A stretch of 64,000 bases of DNA from Corynebacterium sp. HMSC27B11 (GCF_001815985.1 NZ_KV823550.1:118745-182744), one strand, 5' to 3'; shown: positions 1-9,392, counted from the first letter of the stretch. The notes: generated by a model not told the origin, from the letters alone. Numbers and translations are program-made.

Positions 1-1
1 G

Positions 2-781
2 GGTAACACCGACGCGCTGACCCTGTGGGAGGCACAGTTCGGTGACTTCGCCAACGGTGGCCAGACCGTCATCGATGAGTACATCTCCTCCGGTGAGGCG
101 AAGTGGGGCCAGAAGTCCAACCTGGTCATGCTTCTGCCGCACGGCTACGAGGGCCAGGGCCCGGACCACTCCTCCGCACGCATCGAGCGCTTCCTGCAGA
201 TGTCCGCGGAAGGTTCCTGGACCGTGGCTCAGCCGAGTACCCCGGCGAACTACTTCCACCTGCTGCGCCGCCACGCGCTGGGCTCCCTGACCCGCCCGCT
301 GATCGTCTTCACCCCGAAGTCGATGCTGCGCAACAAGGCCGCGGTGTCCGCTGTTGAGGACTTCACGGATACGAAGAAGTTCACCTCGGTGATCGACGAC
401 CCGAACCAGAACGGCGTGAACAAGGACATCAAGACCGTCCTGATGTGCTCCGGCAAGATCTACTACGAGCTGGAGAAGAAGCGTCAGAAGGATGGTCGCG
501 ACGACGTCGCCATCATCCGTCTGGAGATGCTGCACCCGCTGCCGTTCAACCGCATCCGCGACGCTCTGTCCAACTACCCGAACGCGGAGTTCCGCTGGGT
601 GCAGGACGAGCCGGCCAACCAGGGTCCATGGCCGTTCATCGCGCTGGAGCTGCCTGAGTACCTGCCGGGTATCCAGCTGAAGCGCGTGTCCCGTCGCCCG
701 CAGTCCTCCACCGCAACTGGTGTGGCTAAGGTCCACCAGCTTGAGGAGAAGGCACTGCTCGAGGAGGCCTTCGCCGACTAG
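2..781 (+). CDS. odhA: 2-oxoglutarate dehydrogenase E1 (OdhA), C-terminal part
   Basis: The reading frame is open from the window edge to the TAG at 779-781, giving about 259 residues of the C-terminal end of the thiamin-diphosphate-dependent 2-oxoglutarate decarboxylase of the TCA cycle. Recognisable features are the stretch around [18 protein letters not shown] and the C-terminal transketolase-like domain ending near [13 protein letters not shown]. In Corynebacterium and mycobacteria this protein is a fusion of an E2-like acyltransferase domain with the E1 part; the fusion portion lies outside the window, so that point rests on family knowledge. A strong terminator follows directly. No disruption is visible. 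Confidence 0.95.
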   Translation, partial: GNTDALTLWEAQFGDFANGGQTVIDEYISSGEAKWGQKSNLVMLLPHGYEGQGPDHSSARIERFLQMSAEGSWTVAQPSTPANYFHLLRRHALGSLTRPLIVFTPKSMLRNKAAVSAVEDFTDTKKFTSVIDDPNQNGVNKDIKTVLMCSGKIYYELEKKRQKDGRDDVAIIRLEMLHPLPFNRIRDALSNYPNAEFRWVQDEPANQGPWPFIALELPEYLPGIQLKRVSRRPQSSTATGVAKVHQLEEKALLEEAFAD

Positions 782-798
782 TCGGCATATTGCCCCCT

Positions 799-834
799 GC
801 TCCCCCAGCCAGCTGGCTGGGGGAGCTTTTTCTT
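799..834 (+). terminator. Rho-independent terminator of odhA
   Basis: A GC-rich inverted repeat with arms starting gctcccccagcc and ending ggctgggggagc is followed by a run of five T. It begins 18 bp after the odhA stop codon. Confidence 0.85.
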
Positions 835-980
835 GTATCTGGTAGCGCTCTTTACCCCGCCAATTTTCTAGCCGAGCCCCCTTCGCGCGCCCGCCCGGCT
901 ACGGCGCACTCCCTGCTCTTCTTGGCGAGCCCCCAGGTTGTGTGCGCCCTGCTAGGACTCGCGCTCCCCCAAGCCCTCGC

Positions 981-1628
981 TTATTGGACGTAGTCCTCGC
1001 CCGCAGCGGTCGCACGCAGCTTCTCGGTGGACCCCCCGCCGGCGACGTTATTGGCCGCGCGCAGTTCATAACGATCAGGCTGCGGCTTGGCCCACAGGGC
1101 GACGATGTTCTGTGGCAGGGTCTCGTCCTCGCAGATCACGGCAGCTCCGGGGTGGGTTGCCGCCAGCTCCGGCGGGAGCGCCGAGAGCATCGTGGAGTGC
1201 GTGATATCCCGCCACTCCACGCGGTCGGGCTTCTCCTCCGCCGCATACAGCTCGCGTAGTTCCCTGCCCTTCGCCGGGTCGAGAACGTCCAGCAGCTCCC
1301 CCACACAGCCGAAAGTCATGCTGACCTTGCCCTCGCGCAGCTGGTCAATTCTCTGCTCGGCGGAGATCGGCGTCGTGGAGACCTCTGGGGTGTCCTCGGT
1401 GATGTCCTCGAACTGCTCGACGTACTCCTGCGCCAGCGGCTCGATCAGCTCTTCCTCCATGCGTGGCCCGCCGTGGGTCCCGGTGCCGGCGTCCGGCACC
1501 CCGATCACGATGTGGTCCTTATCCGCGCAGGAAGCAAGCGGTGCCACCAGTGCCAGCGCCAGTCCAGCTACCACCACGCGCTTTCTTTTCGGGGTGCGCC
1601 CAGCATCGGCATTGCGCGGAAGAAACAC
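981..1628 (-). CDS. Putative secreted lipoprotein of unknown function
   Basis: A 215-residue protein starting at GTG 1628, chosen because AAGGAG lies about 11 nt upstream; a longer frame reaches GTG 1658. The N-terminus has a basic patch (PKRKR), a hydrophobic core and a lipobox-like LASC (Cys about residue 34), so it is predicted to be exported and lipid-anchored. The mature part is acidic, with a segment VSMTFGCVGELLDVLDP that vaguely resembles periplasmic solute-binding proteins of the OpuAC type, but I do not assign a substrate. It is convergent with odhA and divergent from the MgtE-N/CBS gene. No transporter genes sit beside it, so a solute-binding role is only a guess. Confidence 0.7.
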   Translation of the reverse strand: MFLPRNADAGRTPKRKRVVVAGLALALVAPLASCADKDHIVIGVPDAGTGTHGGPRMEEELIEPLAQEYVEQFEDITEDTPEVSTTPISAEQRIDQLREGKVSMTFGCVGELLDVLDPAKGRELRELYAAEEKPDRVEWRDITHSTMLSALPPELAATHPGAAVICEDETLPQNIVALWAKPQPDRYELRAANNVAGGGSTEKLRATAAGEDYVQ

Positions 1629-1774
1629 GGTTTGCAGCTCTCCTTGGGTGAATTTCACAGCTTTAGGGTTCGCAGCGAAAGGCTTGGCTGCGAGGAATGC
1701 TCCTCATCCTATCGCGGGCCTGCCACCTGGCCGGGCATCGTGGCTGCGTAGGCACTCAAGTATTCTTGGCTACC

Positions 1775-3088
1775 ATGACAGAAACTCGCGTTTATGCAGG
1801 CCGACTGGCCGGAATGATGCTGATGGGCCCCTACGGGGATTCCATAGGCCGAGTGCGGGACGTGGTGGTCACCATCTACCAGCACCGCAGCCACGTCCTG
1901 GGGCTGGTTATAGCCCTGCCCAATAAACGCCAGATCTTTCTGCCGATCCTTCGCGTGGCCAGCATCAACCCCTCGGAGGTGATGGCGACCTCCAGCTCGG
2001 TGAACCTGAAGCCCTTCCAGTCCCGCTCCGGTGAGATCAGCATTCAGCACGAGTTGGTGGGCTCCAAGGTGCACACGGACGATCCCGAACACGCCGAGCT
2101 GCATGGCCAGGCGCTGGAGATCGTGGACGTGGAGCTGAAACAGTCCCGCACCAGGGACTGGGAAGTCAGCCGCGTCGCGGTGGCCCAGCGCGGCCGCCTC
2201 GGCCGCCTGGGGAAGGTCGCGGTGGTGCCGCTTTCACGCATCCAGGGCCTGAGCGCGAGCGGCACCGGGCCTGCGGACAACAACGCCGAGCTGCTGGCGT
2301 CCTTCCAGGAAATGCGCGCCGCGGACATCGCCATCGCGCTGAACGACCTGCCGGAAGAACAGCAGACCAGGCTGGCCCGGGAGATCCCGAACGAGCGCCT
2401 CGCCGATGTCGTCGCGGAGCTGCCGGAGGATTCCCGCATCGCGATCCTCAATCAGCTCGGCGTGGAGCGCGCAGCCGAGGTTCTGGAGGAGATGGAGCCG
2501 GACGACGCCGCTGATGCGCTCGCCGAGCTCCCGGCCGGCACCTCGGACGTTCTCCTCGACCTCATGGATCCCGAGGACTCCGCCCCCGTGCGCCGCCTGA
2601 TGAGCTTCTCCGCGGACACAGTCGGTGGCGTGATGACCTCCGAGGCAATCATCCTCACCCCACAGGCGACGGTTGCTGAGGCGCTGGCGCACGCCCGCAA
2701 CCCCGATGTGTCCAGCTCTTTGAGCTCCCTGGTGTTCGTGGTGCGTCCGCCCCAGTCCACCCCCACGGGGCACTATCTGGGCTGCGTGCACCTGCAGAAG
2801 CTACTGCGGCATCCGCCCGCCACCCTGGTCAGCGAGCTGCTCGACCTCGACCTACCGGCCCTGTCCGTGGCCGATAGCCACGAGACCGCGGCGCGCTTCT
2901 TCGCGACGTACAACCTGGTCTGCGCGCCCGTGGTCGACGAGGGGAACCACTTGCTCGGGGTGCTCGCCGTCGACGACCTGCTAGACGCCCTGCTGCCGGA
3001 AGACTGGCGCGACCAGGACTGGCGTGTCAGCAACGAAGCACAGAAGGAACCACAGACGTCCTTGCAGGAAGGTGACGCGGATGCCTAA
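1775..3088 (+). CDS. MgtE N-domain / CBS domain protein with PRC-barrel-like start
   Basis: A 437-residue soluble protein. The first ~80 residues (ETRVYAGRLAGMMLMGPYGDSIGRVRDVVV) look like a PRC-barrel-type beta domain. Residues ~180-290 are an MgtE intracellular N-domain, with repeated acidic helices such as LAELPAGTSDVLLDLMDPED. A pair of CBS motifs follows (MTSEAIILTPQATVAEAL; DSHETAARFFATYNLVCAPVVDE). No MgtE membrane channel is present, so it is probably a Mg2+/nucleotide sensor rather than a transporter. The start at 1775 has a -10-like TATTCT 8 nt upstream, consistent with a leaderless mRNA. It overlaps the DUF1003 gene by 8 bp, and mycobacteria keep the same pair next to mrp. Confidence 0.85.
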   Translation: MTETRVYAGRLAGMMLMGPYGDSIGRVRDVVVTIYQHRSHVLGLVIALPNKRQIFLPILRVASINPSEVMATSSSVNLKPFQSRSGEISIQHELVGSKVHTDDPEHAELHGQALEIVDVELKQSRTRDWEVSRVAVAQRGRLGRLGKVAVVPLSRIQGLSASGTGPADNNAELLASFQEMRAADIAIALNDLPEEQQTRLAREIPNERLADVVAELPEDSRIAILNQLGVERAAEVLEEMEPDDAADALAELPAGTSDVLLDLMDPEDSAPVRRLMSFSADTVGGVMTSEAIILTPQATVAEALAHARNPDVSSSLSSLVFVVRPPQSTPTGHYLGCVHLQKLLRHPPATLVSELLDLDLPALSVADSHETAARFFATYNLVCAPVVDEGNHLLGVLAVDDLLDALLPEDWRDQDWRVSNEAQKEPQTSLQEGDADA

Positions 3089-3647
3089 GAACTACAACCA
3101 GCCTGCCCTCGACACCCCGGTCACCGGGGCGCGCCGCTCGCTGTTTTCCTTCAACGGCGACGCCGTCGGCGCGGGCGCAGAGAAGGTGGCCCGCTTCCTG
3201 GGCACCGGCAAGTACCTCGCCTGGCAGACCCTCATCGTGGTGGTGTGGATCTGCCTCAACATCGGTGGCATGTGGTGGAACTGGGATCCGTACCCCTTCA
3301 TCCTGCTCAACCTGGCTTTCTCCACGCAGGCTGCTTACGCGGCACCTCTGATCCTGCTGGCTCAGAACCGGCAGGACGACCGCGACCGCCTGGCGTTGAA
3401 CGAGGATCGGCGCCGCGCTGCGGAAACCAAGGCCGACACGGAATTCCTTGCCCGGGAACTGGCGGGTGTGCGCATCGCGGTGGGCGAAACCGTGACACGC
3501 GACTACCTGCGCCGCGAGCTCGACGAACTCTCGGAACTGATGCGCCGCATTGAGGACAAGCTCGAGGACCGCGCCCACGACGAAGACGAGCGCGAGACGG
3601 CGGAGGGCGCTCGACGTGCAGGCGAATCCCCACGTGGCGAGGCCTAG
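3081..3647 (+). CDS. DUF1003 family membrane protein
   Basis: A 188-residue protein with two membrane segments (about YLAWQTLIVVVWICLNIGGM and FILLNLAFSTQAAYAAPLILL) and the DUF1003 signature region WDPYPFILLNL, followed by NRQDDRD and a long charged, probably coiled-coil C-terminal tail. The ATG at 3081 lies inside the end of the upstream MgtE-N/CBS gene and is preceded by AGGAAGG, so the two are almost certainly translationally coupled. Function is unknown in the family; the fixed pairing with an MgtE-type regulatory protein suggests a shared role in divalent cation homeostasis, which is inference. Confidence 0.88.
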   Translation: MPKNYNQPALDTPVTGARRSLFSFNGDAVGAGAEKVARFLGTGKYLAWQTLIVVVWICLNIGGMWWNWDPYPFILLNLAFSTQAAYAAPLILLAQNRQDDRDRLALNEDRRRAAETKADTEFLARELAGVRIAVGETVTRDYLRRELDELSELMRRIEDKLEDRAHDEDERETAEGARRAGESPRGEA

Positions 3648-3790
3648 CGGGCCTGCGGAGAGCCACGTGACGGGGCCGAGGTTGAATAAAGCGACCGCGC
3701 CCAAGGTACAGTGGCTTATTGGCTTGAGGGTCAGTTTTTGTGACCCAGACCCTCGAAAACACTTATAGGTAAAGAAGCAGATTTAAGGCG

Positions 3791-4921
3791 ATGCCCATGG
3801 TTCAAGAATCTGATATTCGCAACGCATTGTCGAAGGTCGAGGATCCCGAGCTGAACCGCTCGATCACCGAACTCGGCATGGTGAAGTCCATCGAGATCGA
3901 CGGCGCCGACGTGGCTGTCGAGATCTACCTCACCATCGCGGGATGCCCGATGAAGTCCCACCTCACGGAGGAAACGCGGAAGGCCGCAGAAAGCGTGGCC
4001 GGCGTCGAGAACGTCACCGTCACCACCGACGTGATGAGCGACGAGCAGCGCCGCGAGGTGCGCAAGCTCGTCCGCGGCGACGCCGCCGACCCGGTGATCC
4101 CGTTCGCGCAGCCGGACTCCACGACCCGCGTCTACGCTGTGGCCTCCGGCAAGGGTGGTGTGGGCAAGTCCTCCACCACGGTGAACCTGGCGGTCTCCCT
4201 GCAGCGCCGTGGCCTGAAGGTCGGCGTGATCGACGCCGATATTTACGGTCACTCCATCCCGAACATGATGGGCAGCACCGACCGGCCGCACCAGGTCGAC
4301 GAGATGATCATGCCACTGCAGGCGCACGGCGTGAAGCTGATCTCCATCGGCCACTTTGTCGGCGACAACTCCCCGGTCGTGTGGCGTGGCCCGATGCTGC
4401 ACCGTGCGATCCAGCAGTTCCTCGGCGACGTGTTCTGGGGCGACCTGGACATCCTGCTGCTCGACCTGCCGCCGGGAACCGGCGACGTGGCGATCTCGGT
4501 CGCGCAACTGGTGCCGAACGCTGAGCTGCTGATCGTGACGACTCCGCAGGCGGCTGCCGCGGAGGTCGCGGAGCGTGCGGGCTCCATCGCGCAGCAGACC
4601 CGCCAGCGCATCGGCGGCGTGATCGAGAACATGAGCTGGATGCAGATGCCGGATGGCTCGAAGAACGAGATCTTCGGCTCCGGTGGTGGCCAGCTGGTGG
4701 CCGATCGCCTGTCGCAGATCGCGGGTACGAAGGTGCCGCTGCTGGGCCAGATCCCGCTGGACCCGAACCTGCGCATTGGCGGCGACCTGGGTAACCCGAT
4801 CGCCCTCTCAGAGCCGAACTCTGAGGCAGCTCAGGCCTTCGGCGCGATCGCCGATCACCTGGCGCTGCGGCGTTCCTCCCTGGCCGGCAAGTCCCTCGGC
4901 CTGGGGGTCACCCGCAAGTAG
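3791..4921 (+). CDS. mrp: Mrp/NBP35-type Fe-S carrier ATPase
   Basis: A 376-residue cytosolic P-loop ATPase of the Mrp/ApbC group, which carries and delivers iron-sulfur clusters. The first ~85 residues form a MIP18/DUF59 domain (EDPELNRSITELGMV; TIAGCPMKSHL). The deviant Walker A is GKGGVGKSSTTVNLA near residue 120, with DADIYGHSIPNM and the Walker B-like LLLDLPPGTGD further on. The CxxC cluster motif found in many Mrp proteins after ENMS is not present here (ENMSWMQMPDGS); actinobacterial members often lack it. ATG 3791 is used, and ATG 3797 is an alternative. The gene stands alone between the DUF1003 gene and a terminator. Confidence 0.95.
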   Translation: MPMVQESDIRNALSKVEDPELNRSITELGMVKSIEIDGADVAVEIYLTIAGCPMKSHLTEETRKAAESVAGVENVTVTTDVMSDEQRREVRKLVRGDAADPVIPFAQPDSTTRVYAVASGKGGVGKSSTTVNLAVSLQRRGLKVGVIDADIYGHSIPNMMGSTDRPHQVDEMIMPLQAHGVKLISIGHFVGDNSPVVWRGPMLHRAIQQFLGDVFWGDLDILLLDLPPGTGDVAISVAQLVPNAELLIVTTPQAAAAEVAERAGSIAQQTRQRIGGVIENMSWMQMPDGSKNEIFGSGGGQLVADRLSQIAGTKVPLLGQIPLDPNLRIGGDLGNPIALSEPNSEAAQAFGAIADHLALRRSSLAGKSLGLGVTRK

Positions 4922-4940
4922 CTTTTGGACTCAACGGCTA

Positions 4941-4980
4941 ACGCCCGCTCGCTGAATCTTCAGCGAGCGGGCGTTTCGGT
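4941..4980 (+). terminator. Rho-independent terminator after mrp
   Basis: A 14-bp perfect stem (acgcccgctcgctg / cagcgagcgggcgt) with a 6-nt loop, followed by a short T-containing tract. It begins about 20 bp after the mrp stop. Confidence 0.85.
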
Positions 4981-5046
4981 TTCCCACAGTGCTCTAGCGG
5001 AGCAACTAAAGTGCACGGCACTCCCGGCTAGGGCTCCCAGTGGGCG

Positions 5047-5625
5047 TTAGAGGACGTCGTCCCACACCCCGGCTGCCCGTGGCGGCGCAGTGCGCTCCCC
5101 CGCCGCGGGCTGCTGGGGCTGCTGGCTCGGCGTGCTCCCCGAAGTACCGCCCGGTGCTCCCTGGCCGGCAGAGCTGGCCGAAGCCGCCGCGGTGGAGGCG
5201 CTCCCTGCGCCCTGGTCCCCCGCCCCTGCCTGGGAGCCGGCCAGCGGGGCTTGTGAGGAGGGGCGCTCGGCGCTGGTGTGCCCGGCCGGATTGGTCACCG
5301 AGTTCACCGAGTCGGCCAACTGGCGGCCGGTGTTCTCCAGGTCGTTGAAGAAGGCGTCGTCCCCATCGAAGAGAGCCTTGGTTACCAGCCCGCGCGGCCC
5401 CATCCGGCGGTACTCGTTGATCTGGCTCAGCGGCTTCTGGAATTCCTTGAATTCAGGGCCGAAGTCCTCATCCAGCTGGCGACGCGCGTCGTTGACGAGG
5501 TTGCGAAAGGCCAACGCCACCGCGCGGATATCTTTGATCATCCCCGGCAGCCGCTCCGGGCCGATAACAATCAGCCCGATGATCAGCAGCACCAGGATGT
5601 TGAACCAACTGATGGAAGAAAACAC
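5047..5625 (-). CDS. tatB: Sec-independent translocase subunit TatB
   Basis: A 192-residue protein with the typical TatA/B architecture: a short N-terminal membrane helix (SWFNILVLLIIGLIVIGPERLPG, with the conserved Glu and Gly-Pro hinge), an amphipathic helix, then a long Ala/Ser/Pro/Gln-rich disordered tail. TatB is the substrate-receptor partner of TatC in twin-arginine export. It is the last gene of sigE-rseA-tatB, 31 bp after rseA, the same arrangement as in mycobacteria, which fixes it as TatB rather than TatA. Confidence 0.93.
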   Translation of the reverse strand: MFSSISWFNILVLLIIGLIVIGPERLPGMIKDIRAVALAFRNLVNDARRQLDEDFGPEFKEFQKPLSQINEYRRMGPRGLVTKALFDGDDAFFNDLENTGRQLADSVNSVTNPAGHTSAERPSSQAPLAGSQAGAGDQGAGSASTAAASASSAGQGAPGGTSGSTPSQQPQQPAAGERTAPPRAAGVWDDVL

Positions 5626-5656
5626 GCCTCCACTTTAGCCCACCGGACAAGCGGAC

Positions 5657-6130
5657 TTAAGACCTCCTGGCGTCGCGAAGCTGGTGAATGAACAGCTCGA
5701 TTTTCGCCGCCAGCGTGCGCGGGAATCGCCGGCCAGCGATATCGAAATTCAGCTTCTGCTCGGCGCCATCTCCCCCACTGCGCGCACCCGCTCGGCCACG
5801 GTCGCCAGCAGCGGCGACACCAGCGGCACGCGTGTTCTGACCGTTTCGCGCAGCCGCCTGGGGATCGACCGAGTCTTGCGGGATCGCCGCCAAGCGCGAC
5901 AGCAGTGCGGCGGGCAGCCCCTGGCCCTCGTGCTCAACCGTGTGGCCCGGGCCGTGCTGCTGCGCCATGGCGGTACGCATCGCCTGGGCAACCTCGCGCT
6001 GGGACAGCACCTCACGGCGGCAGTCCGCACAGTTCACGAGATGAATGCGCGCGCGTTCAGCCGCGCGGGGGCTCAGTTCCCCATCCACGAGGGCGACGAT
6101 GGCCTCCGGCCCCAAGTGACCGATCTCCAT
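5657..6130 (-). CDS. rseA: Zinc-binding anti-sigma factor for SigE (RseA/CseE)
   Basis: A 157-residue soluble anti-sigma factor with the ZAS motif H-x3-C-x2-C (HLVNCADCRREV, about residues 28-39), which normally binds zinc and holds an ECF sigma factor inactive. ATG 6130 is chosen because AAGGTGGGAG lies just upstream; the longer open frame to 6166 would overlap sigE. It starts 11 bp after the sigE stop, so it is cotranscribed with and probably negatively controls SigE. No membrane helix is seen, so signal input must come from other proteins or redox/zinc changes. The C-terminal half is low-complexity, then ends in a conserved helix. Confidence 0.9.
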   Translation of the reverse strand: MEIGHLGPEAIVALVDGELSPRAAERARIHLVNCADCRREVLSQREVAQAMRTAMAQQHGPGHTVEHEGQGLPAALLSRLAAIPQDSVDPQAAARNGQNTRAAGVAAAGDRGRAGARSGGDGAEQKLNFDIAGRRFPRTLAAKIELFIHQLRDARRS

Positions 6131-6140
6131 AGCTCCCACC

Positions 6141-6773
6141 TTAGGATCCGACGTAGTGCAATTCACCCTGCTTTTCCACGAGCCTAACCTTCATCTGCGC
6201 ACGAGCGCGGTGGATGCGGGAGCGCACTGTCCCCAACTTCACGCCAAGAGTGACGGCGATTTCGTCGTAGCTCATGTCCAGACCATCCCGTAGCACCAGC
6301 GCCACACGATACTCCGGCTGCAGGTCGGCCAGCGCCGCATCCAAGGCAGGGTCGAGGTGGTTGAGCTCGAAGGCAGCCTCAGGCGTGGGCTCCGAGGAGG
6401 CGGCCGGGGTCCAATACTCCGGGTATTCCTCCAGCGCGTCCATCCGAATCTTGGATCGGTGGCGCACCATGTCCAGGAAGAGGTTCGTGGTGATGCGGTG
6501 CAGCCAGCCCTCAAAAGTGCCGGGACGGTAGTGCTTGAGGCTGCGGAACACCCGCATAAAGGTTTCCTGGGTCAGATCCTCGGCATCCTGCTGATTGCCA
6601 GAAAGCTGATATGCCAGCCGGTACACGCGATCAGCGTGCTCGGCCACCAGCTCGGACCAGGAGGGCATCTCAGCCTCGCCGGCATCAAATGCGGCGGTGG
6701 TGGCAGGGCTCGTTACCTGCCCGTCAGCCTGGGGGTGGGGGCTGGCGTTCGAGTGAGTCATGTTTTTCAGCAT
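6141..6773 (-). CDS. sigE: ECF sigma factor SigE
   Basis: A 210-residue group 4 sigma factor. Region 2 runs from [34 protein letters not shown] to the -10-binding helix [19 protein letters not shown]; region 4 is [41 protein letters not shown], a helix-turn-helix. In mycolata SigE controls the cell-surface stress regulon. The start is uncertain: ATG 6773 is taken (ATG 6761 is possible), and an open frame continues to 6863 without a good ribosome site. The cognate anti-sigma factor follows directly and tatB after it; a methyltransferase is divergent. Confidence 0.93.
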   Translation of the reverse strand: MLKNMTHSNASPHPQADGQVTSPATTAAFDAGEAEMPSWSELVAEHADRVYRLAYQLSGNQQDAEDLTQETFMRVFRSLKHYRPGTFEGWLHRITTNLFLDMVRHRSKIRMDALEEYPEYWTPAASSEPTPEAAFELNHLDPALDAALADLQPEYRVALVLRDGLDMSYDEIAVTLGVKLGTVRSRIHRARAQMKVRLVEKQGELHYVGS

Positions 6774-6946
6774 GTCATGCGGAGTTCCCTGCGGGGTAGT
6801 TTCCGACTGGGGAAACGCTGTGAACTTTGGCCGCCACCCCACTTTGGCCACAGTGATTAACAAGCGTTTCTATTTCCTTAAAAACCCCGCCCTATCAGGC
6901 ATGTCTTGAACCCAAATCAAGTCCCCGTGCCATAGTCTCGACAATC

Positions 6947-7627
6947 GTGAACTCTGCAAATAATTCCAGCATCAACGCCATCAAGTCCTACGTCGAGCAG
7001 ACCACCCCTGCCGATGAGGCACTCGCCGCCGCGGCCGAAGCTGCCCGCGAATTCGGTCTGCTCGTCCCGGACGCCGTGACCGCAGAACTCCTCCGGTTCC
7101 TCGCGGCCAACACCGCGGGCCGCGCGGCGCTGGGCGGCCACACCCCCACCGGGATCATCATGTCCCCAGCGTGTGGCCTGCTGGGTTCCCACCTCTTCCG
7201 TGGCTTCTACGCCGCCGGCGCCACCCAGGCGCACCTGACCTGCATCGAGCCTGAGGTCCAGCACCAGCAGCTCGCGAAGAATGCCTTCAAGCAGATCGGC
7301 ATCGCTAGCAACGGCTTCCGCTTCCTACCCAGCCGTCCCCTGGACGTCATCGGACGGCTCGCCTCCACCAGCTACGACCTCGCGATTGCAGAGTGCGCGG
7401 TCGAGGACATCGAGGCCACCGTGGCAGCCACCCTCCCCACTCTTCGTTCCGGTGGCGTCCTCCTCCTGCTGGACACGCTGCTGGACGGCACCCTCGCCGA
7501 CGCGGAGCGCACCGACCGCCAGTCCGTCTGTGCCCGCGAGGCCGACGAGTACATCACGAGCCTGGACGGCGTGACCGCCGCCCACCTGCCCGTCGGCGCC
7601 GGCGCCACCATCATCACAAAGCACTAG
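6947..7627 (+). CDS. Predicted O-methyltransferase
   Basis: A 226-residue SAM-dependent methyltransferase related to the O-methyltransferases lying opposite sigE in mycobacteria (Rv1220c-like). The N-terminal helix pair SYVEQTTPADEALAAAAEAAREFG is typical. SAM-binding motif I, normally E-x-G-x-G-x-S, is altered here to SPACGLLGSHLF, with the motif II acidic residue in LTCIEPE and motif IV in YDLAIAECAVEDIE. GTG 6947 is used. The substrate is unknown. The divergent position to sigE is conserved, suggesting a link to the stress response. Confidence 0.85.
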   Translation: MNSANNSSINAIKSYVEQTTPADEALAAAAEAAREFGLLVPDAVTAELLRFLAANTAGRAALGGHTPTGIIMSPACGLLGSHLFRGFYAAGATQAHLTCIEPEVQHQQLAKNAFKQIGIASNGFRFLPSRPLDVIGRLASTSYDLAIAECAVEDIEATVAATLPTLRSGGVLLLLDTLLDGTLADAERTDRQSVCAREADEYITSLDGVTAAHLPVGAGATIITKH

Positions 7628-7741
7628 TCCCTCCTTCGCCCCCACGGCTCCCCTCTTTCCACCGGCGGCAGCCTCCGGGCAGGCGCTAGCTGGGCGAACT
7701 CCGCCCTGCCTCGCACGCAATCCGCTGGTATAAACGGGGTC

Positions 7742-9352
7742 ATGGCTAACCCTTCCGCAGAACACACTTCCGCGCCGGTCAACCCGCAGCTTGCAGGCAC
7801 TGACGCGGAGCTCCCCCACCAGGCCCCAGAGCTTCACATCACCGCCGAACGCGGTGTGCTCGAGGCCCCGGCGGGAGCCGTCTTCGCCGATGGCGCGATC
7901 CACGTCTTCCACCAGTTCCGCACGAAGCGCAGCAACGGCTCGCGGTGGGCGCACGTCACCGCCTCCCACATCCCCTACGACTGGGACATCAACGACGACG
8001 TCCTCAAGCCCGAGGGCGAGGAGCTGGACGTCCTCGCGGGTTCCGCCCTCACCCTCCCGGCCGCAGACGGCACCCCGGAGACCGTTGAGCTGATCTTCGT
8101 CACCTCCGAGCCACGCGACGCGGGCGCCAAGCGCGAAGAACTGCTGGGCAGCCAGGTCGCGAATGGCCGCCGTGGCGCGCGTACCTTCCGCATCCAACGC
8201 GCCCAGATCGACAACCTCGCCACCCTCAACGAAGTTTCCGACGACCCGAAGGCCGTGGCCGCCGGCGTGCGTCGCCTGGGCCCCATCGACGTCGACGATT
8301 CCGCCCACCCGGTCGCTGACCTGGTCACCCCGAGTGTGGTCCCCCTCGGCGAGGATAGCTGGGGCATGCTGGCTCTGAACCTCGTCAACGACGAGGACGC
8401 CGAGATCGTCTGGCTTCTCTCCGAGGACCGTCAGCGCTGGCGCGTGGCCGGTGCGGTCGAGATCGACGGCGATGTGTCCCTGCCCGCATCCCGCCCGTTC
8501 GCCCCGCGTCTGGTCAAGATGACCGACCAGGGCGATGGCCAGGACTACCACGTCCTCATCCTCACCTACCGCGACGACGGCACCTGGAAGGCCGAGGGCG
8601 ACGAGGTCACCGGCTATCTCGTCGGACGTATCGACACCCCCGCCGCAGGGAAGGTCACTTTCCGGCCCCAGGGTGAGTTCCGCGTCCTGGACCACGGCCA
8701 CGACCTGACCCGCCCCCGCATCATCCCGGGCGACACCCCCGCGCTGATTGGCCTGGTGGGCGCCCACCCGGACGCCAGCACCGGCGCGGACTGGGCCAAT
8801 TGCCTATCCACGCCGCGCGCCCTCACCCTGCTGGACGGGTCGCTGTACCAGGACATCGTTGGCGCCCCGCAAGCCGTGCACGCTTTCTCCGACTTCGGGC
8901 TCATCTGGACTGGACAGCTTGCTCCAGGCGAAGGAAAGGTGGAGCTCAGCGTGCGCAACATGGACGGCGGGGAGATCGCGCTGATCACCTACACCAAGGA
9001 CGCGGTGTCCGTCACCCGCGAAGGCGACACCCGCACCGCGTCCCTCGCAGACCCGGAGGCCGACGTGCTCACCGTCTTCATCGACGGCCCGCTGTGCGAG
9101 GTCTACGCCGATGGAGGTGCGGCGACGCTGACGAGCAGCATCTCGGCGGCGGTACCGGTCAGTGACGTTAAGGTCACCGCGACCGGCGGGGCCCGCACCG
9201 AAGTCTCGATGGTCACCCTGGGCCGCCAGCTGCAGCGCCTGCACGCGGGTCTGAACTCGGCCGCCGCTCAGGAGCAGATCATCGCAGATTCTGCGCAAGC
9301 CGATCGGGATATCGAGGCCGGCGCTATCGACGACCTGCTGGATCTGGATTAA
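7742..9352 (+). CDS. GH32-like (levanase/invertase fold) protein, probably non-catalytic
   Basis: A 536-residue protein without signal peptide. Residues ~30-125 resemble the start of glycoside hydrolase family 32: AVFADGAIHVFHQFRTKRSNGSRWAHVTA parallels the family's fluid-loop region and GEELDVLAGSA parallels its 'GSA' strand. The C-terminal ~130 residues resemble the GH32 beta-sandwich (VFIDGPLCEVYADGGAATLTSSI). The nucleophile motif expected as NDPNG is replaced by EAPAGAV, and no clear RDP or EC acid/base motif is visible, so a binding or structural role is likely. A TATAAA hexamer ends 7 nt before ATG 7742, suggesting a leaderless transcript. A terminator follows. Confidence 0.7.
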   Translation: MANPSAEHTSAPVNPQLAGTDAELPHQAPELHITAERGVLEAPAGAVFADGAIHVFHQFRTKRSNGSRWAHVTASHIPYDWDINDDVLKPEGEELDVLAGSALTLPAADGTPETVELIFVTSEPRDAGAKREELLGSQVANGRRGARTFRIQRAQIDNLATLNEVSDDPKAVAAGVRRLGPIDVDDSAHPVADLVTPSVVPLGEDSWGMLALNLVNDEDAEIVWLLSEDRQRWRVAGAVEIDGDVSLPASRPFAPRLVKMTDQGDGQDYHVLILTYRDDGTWKAEGDEVTGYLVGRIDTPAAGKVTFRPQGEFRVLDHGHDLTRPRIIPGDTPALIGLVGAHPDASTGADWANCLSTPRALTLLDGSLYQDIVGAPQAVHAFSDFGLIWTGQLAPGEGKVELSVRNMDGGEIALITYTKDAVSVTREGDTRTASLADPEADVLTVFIDGPLCEVYADGGAATLTSSISAAVPVSDVKVTATGGARTEVSMVTLGRQLQRLHAGLNSAAAQEQIIADSAQADRDIEAGAIDDLLDLD

Positions 9353-9392
9353 AGCGGGTATCTGCCACGGCTTTCTGCGTGAGCAATGCCAG

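Noticed and set aside
6820..6890. SigE-type autoregulatory promoter (GGAA ... GTT) upstream of sigE
   Set aside because: A GGAA and a GTT are present, but only 12 bp apart, too short for an ECF promoter.
7325..8767. 480-aa minus-strand frame
   Set aside because: It spans two clear plus-strand genes (methyltransferase and GH32-like) and shows only shadow composition.
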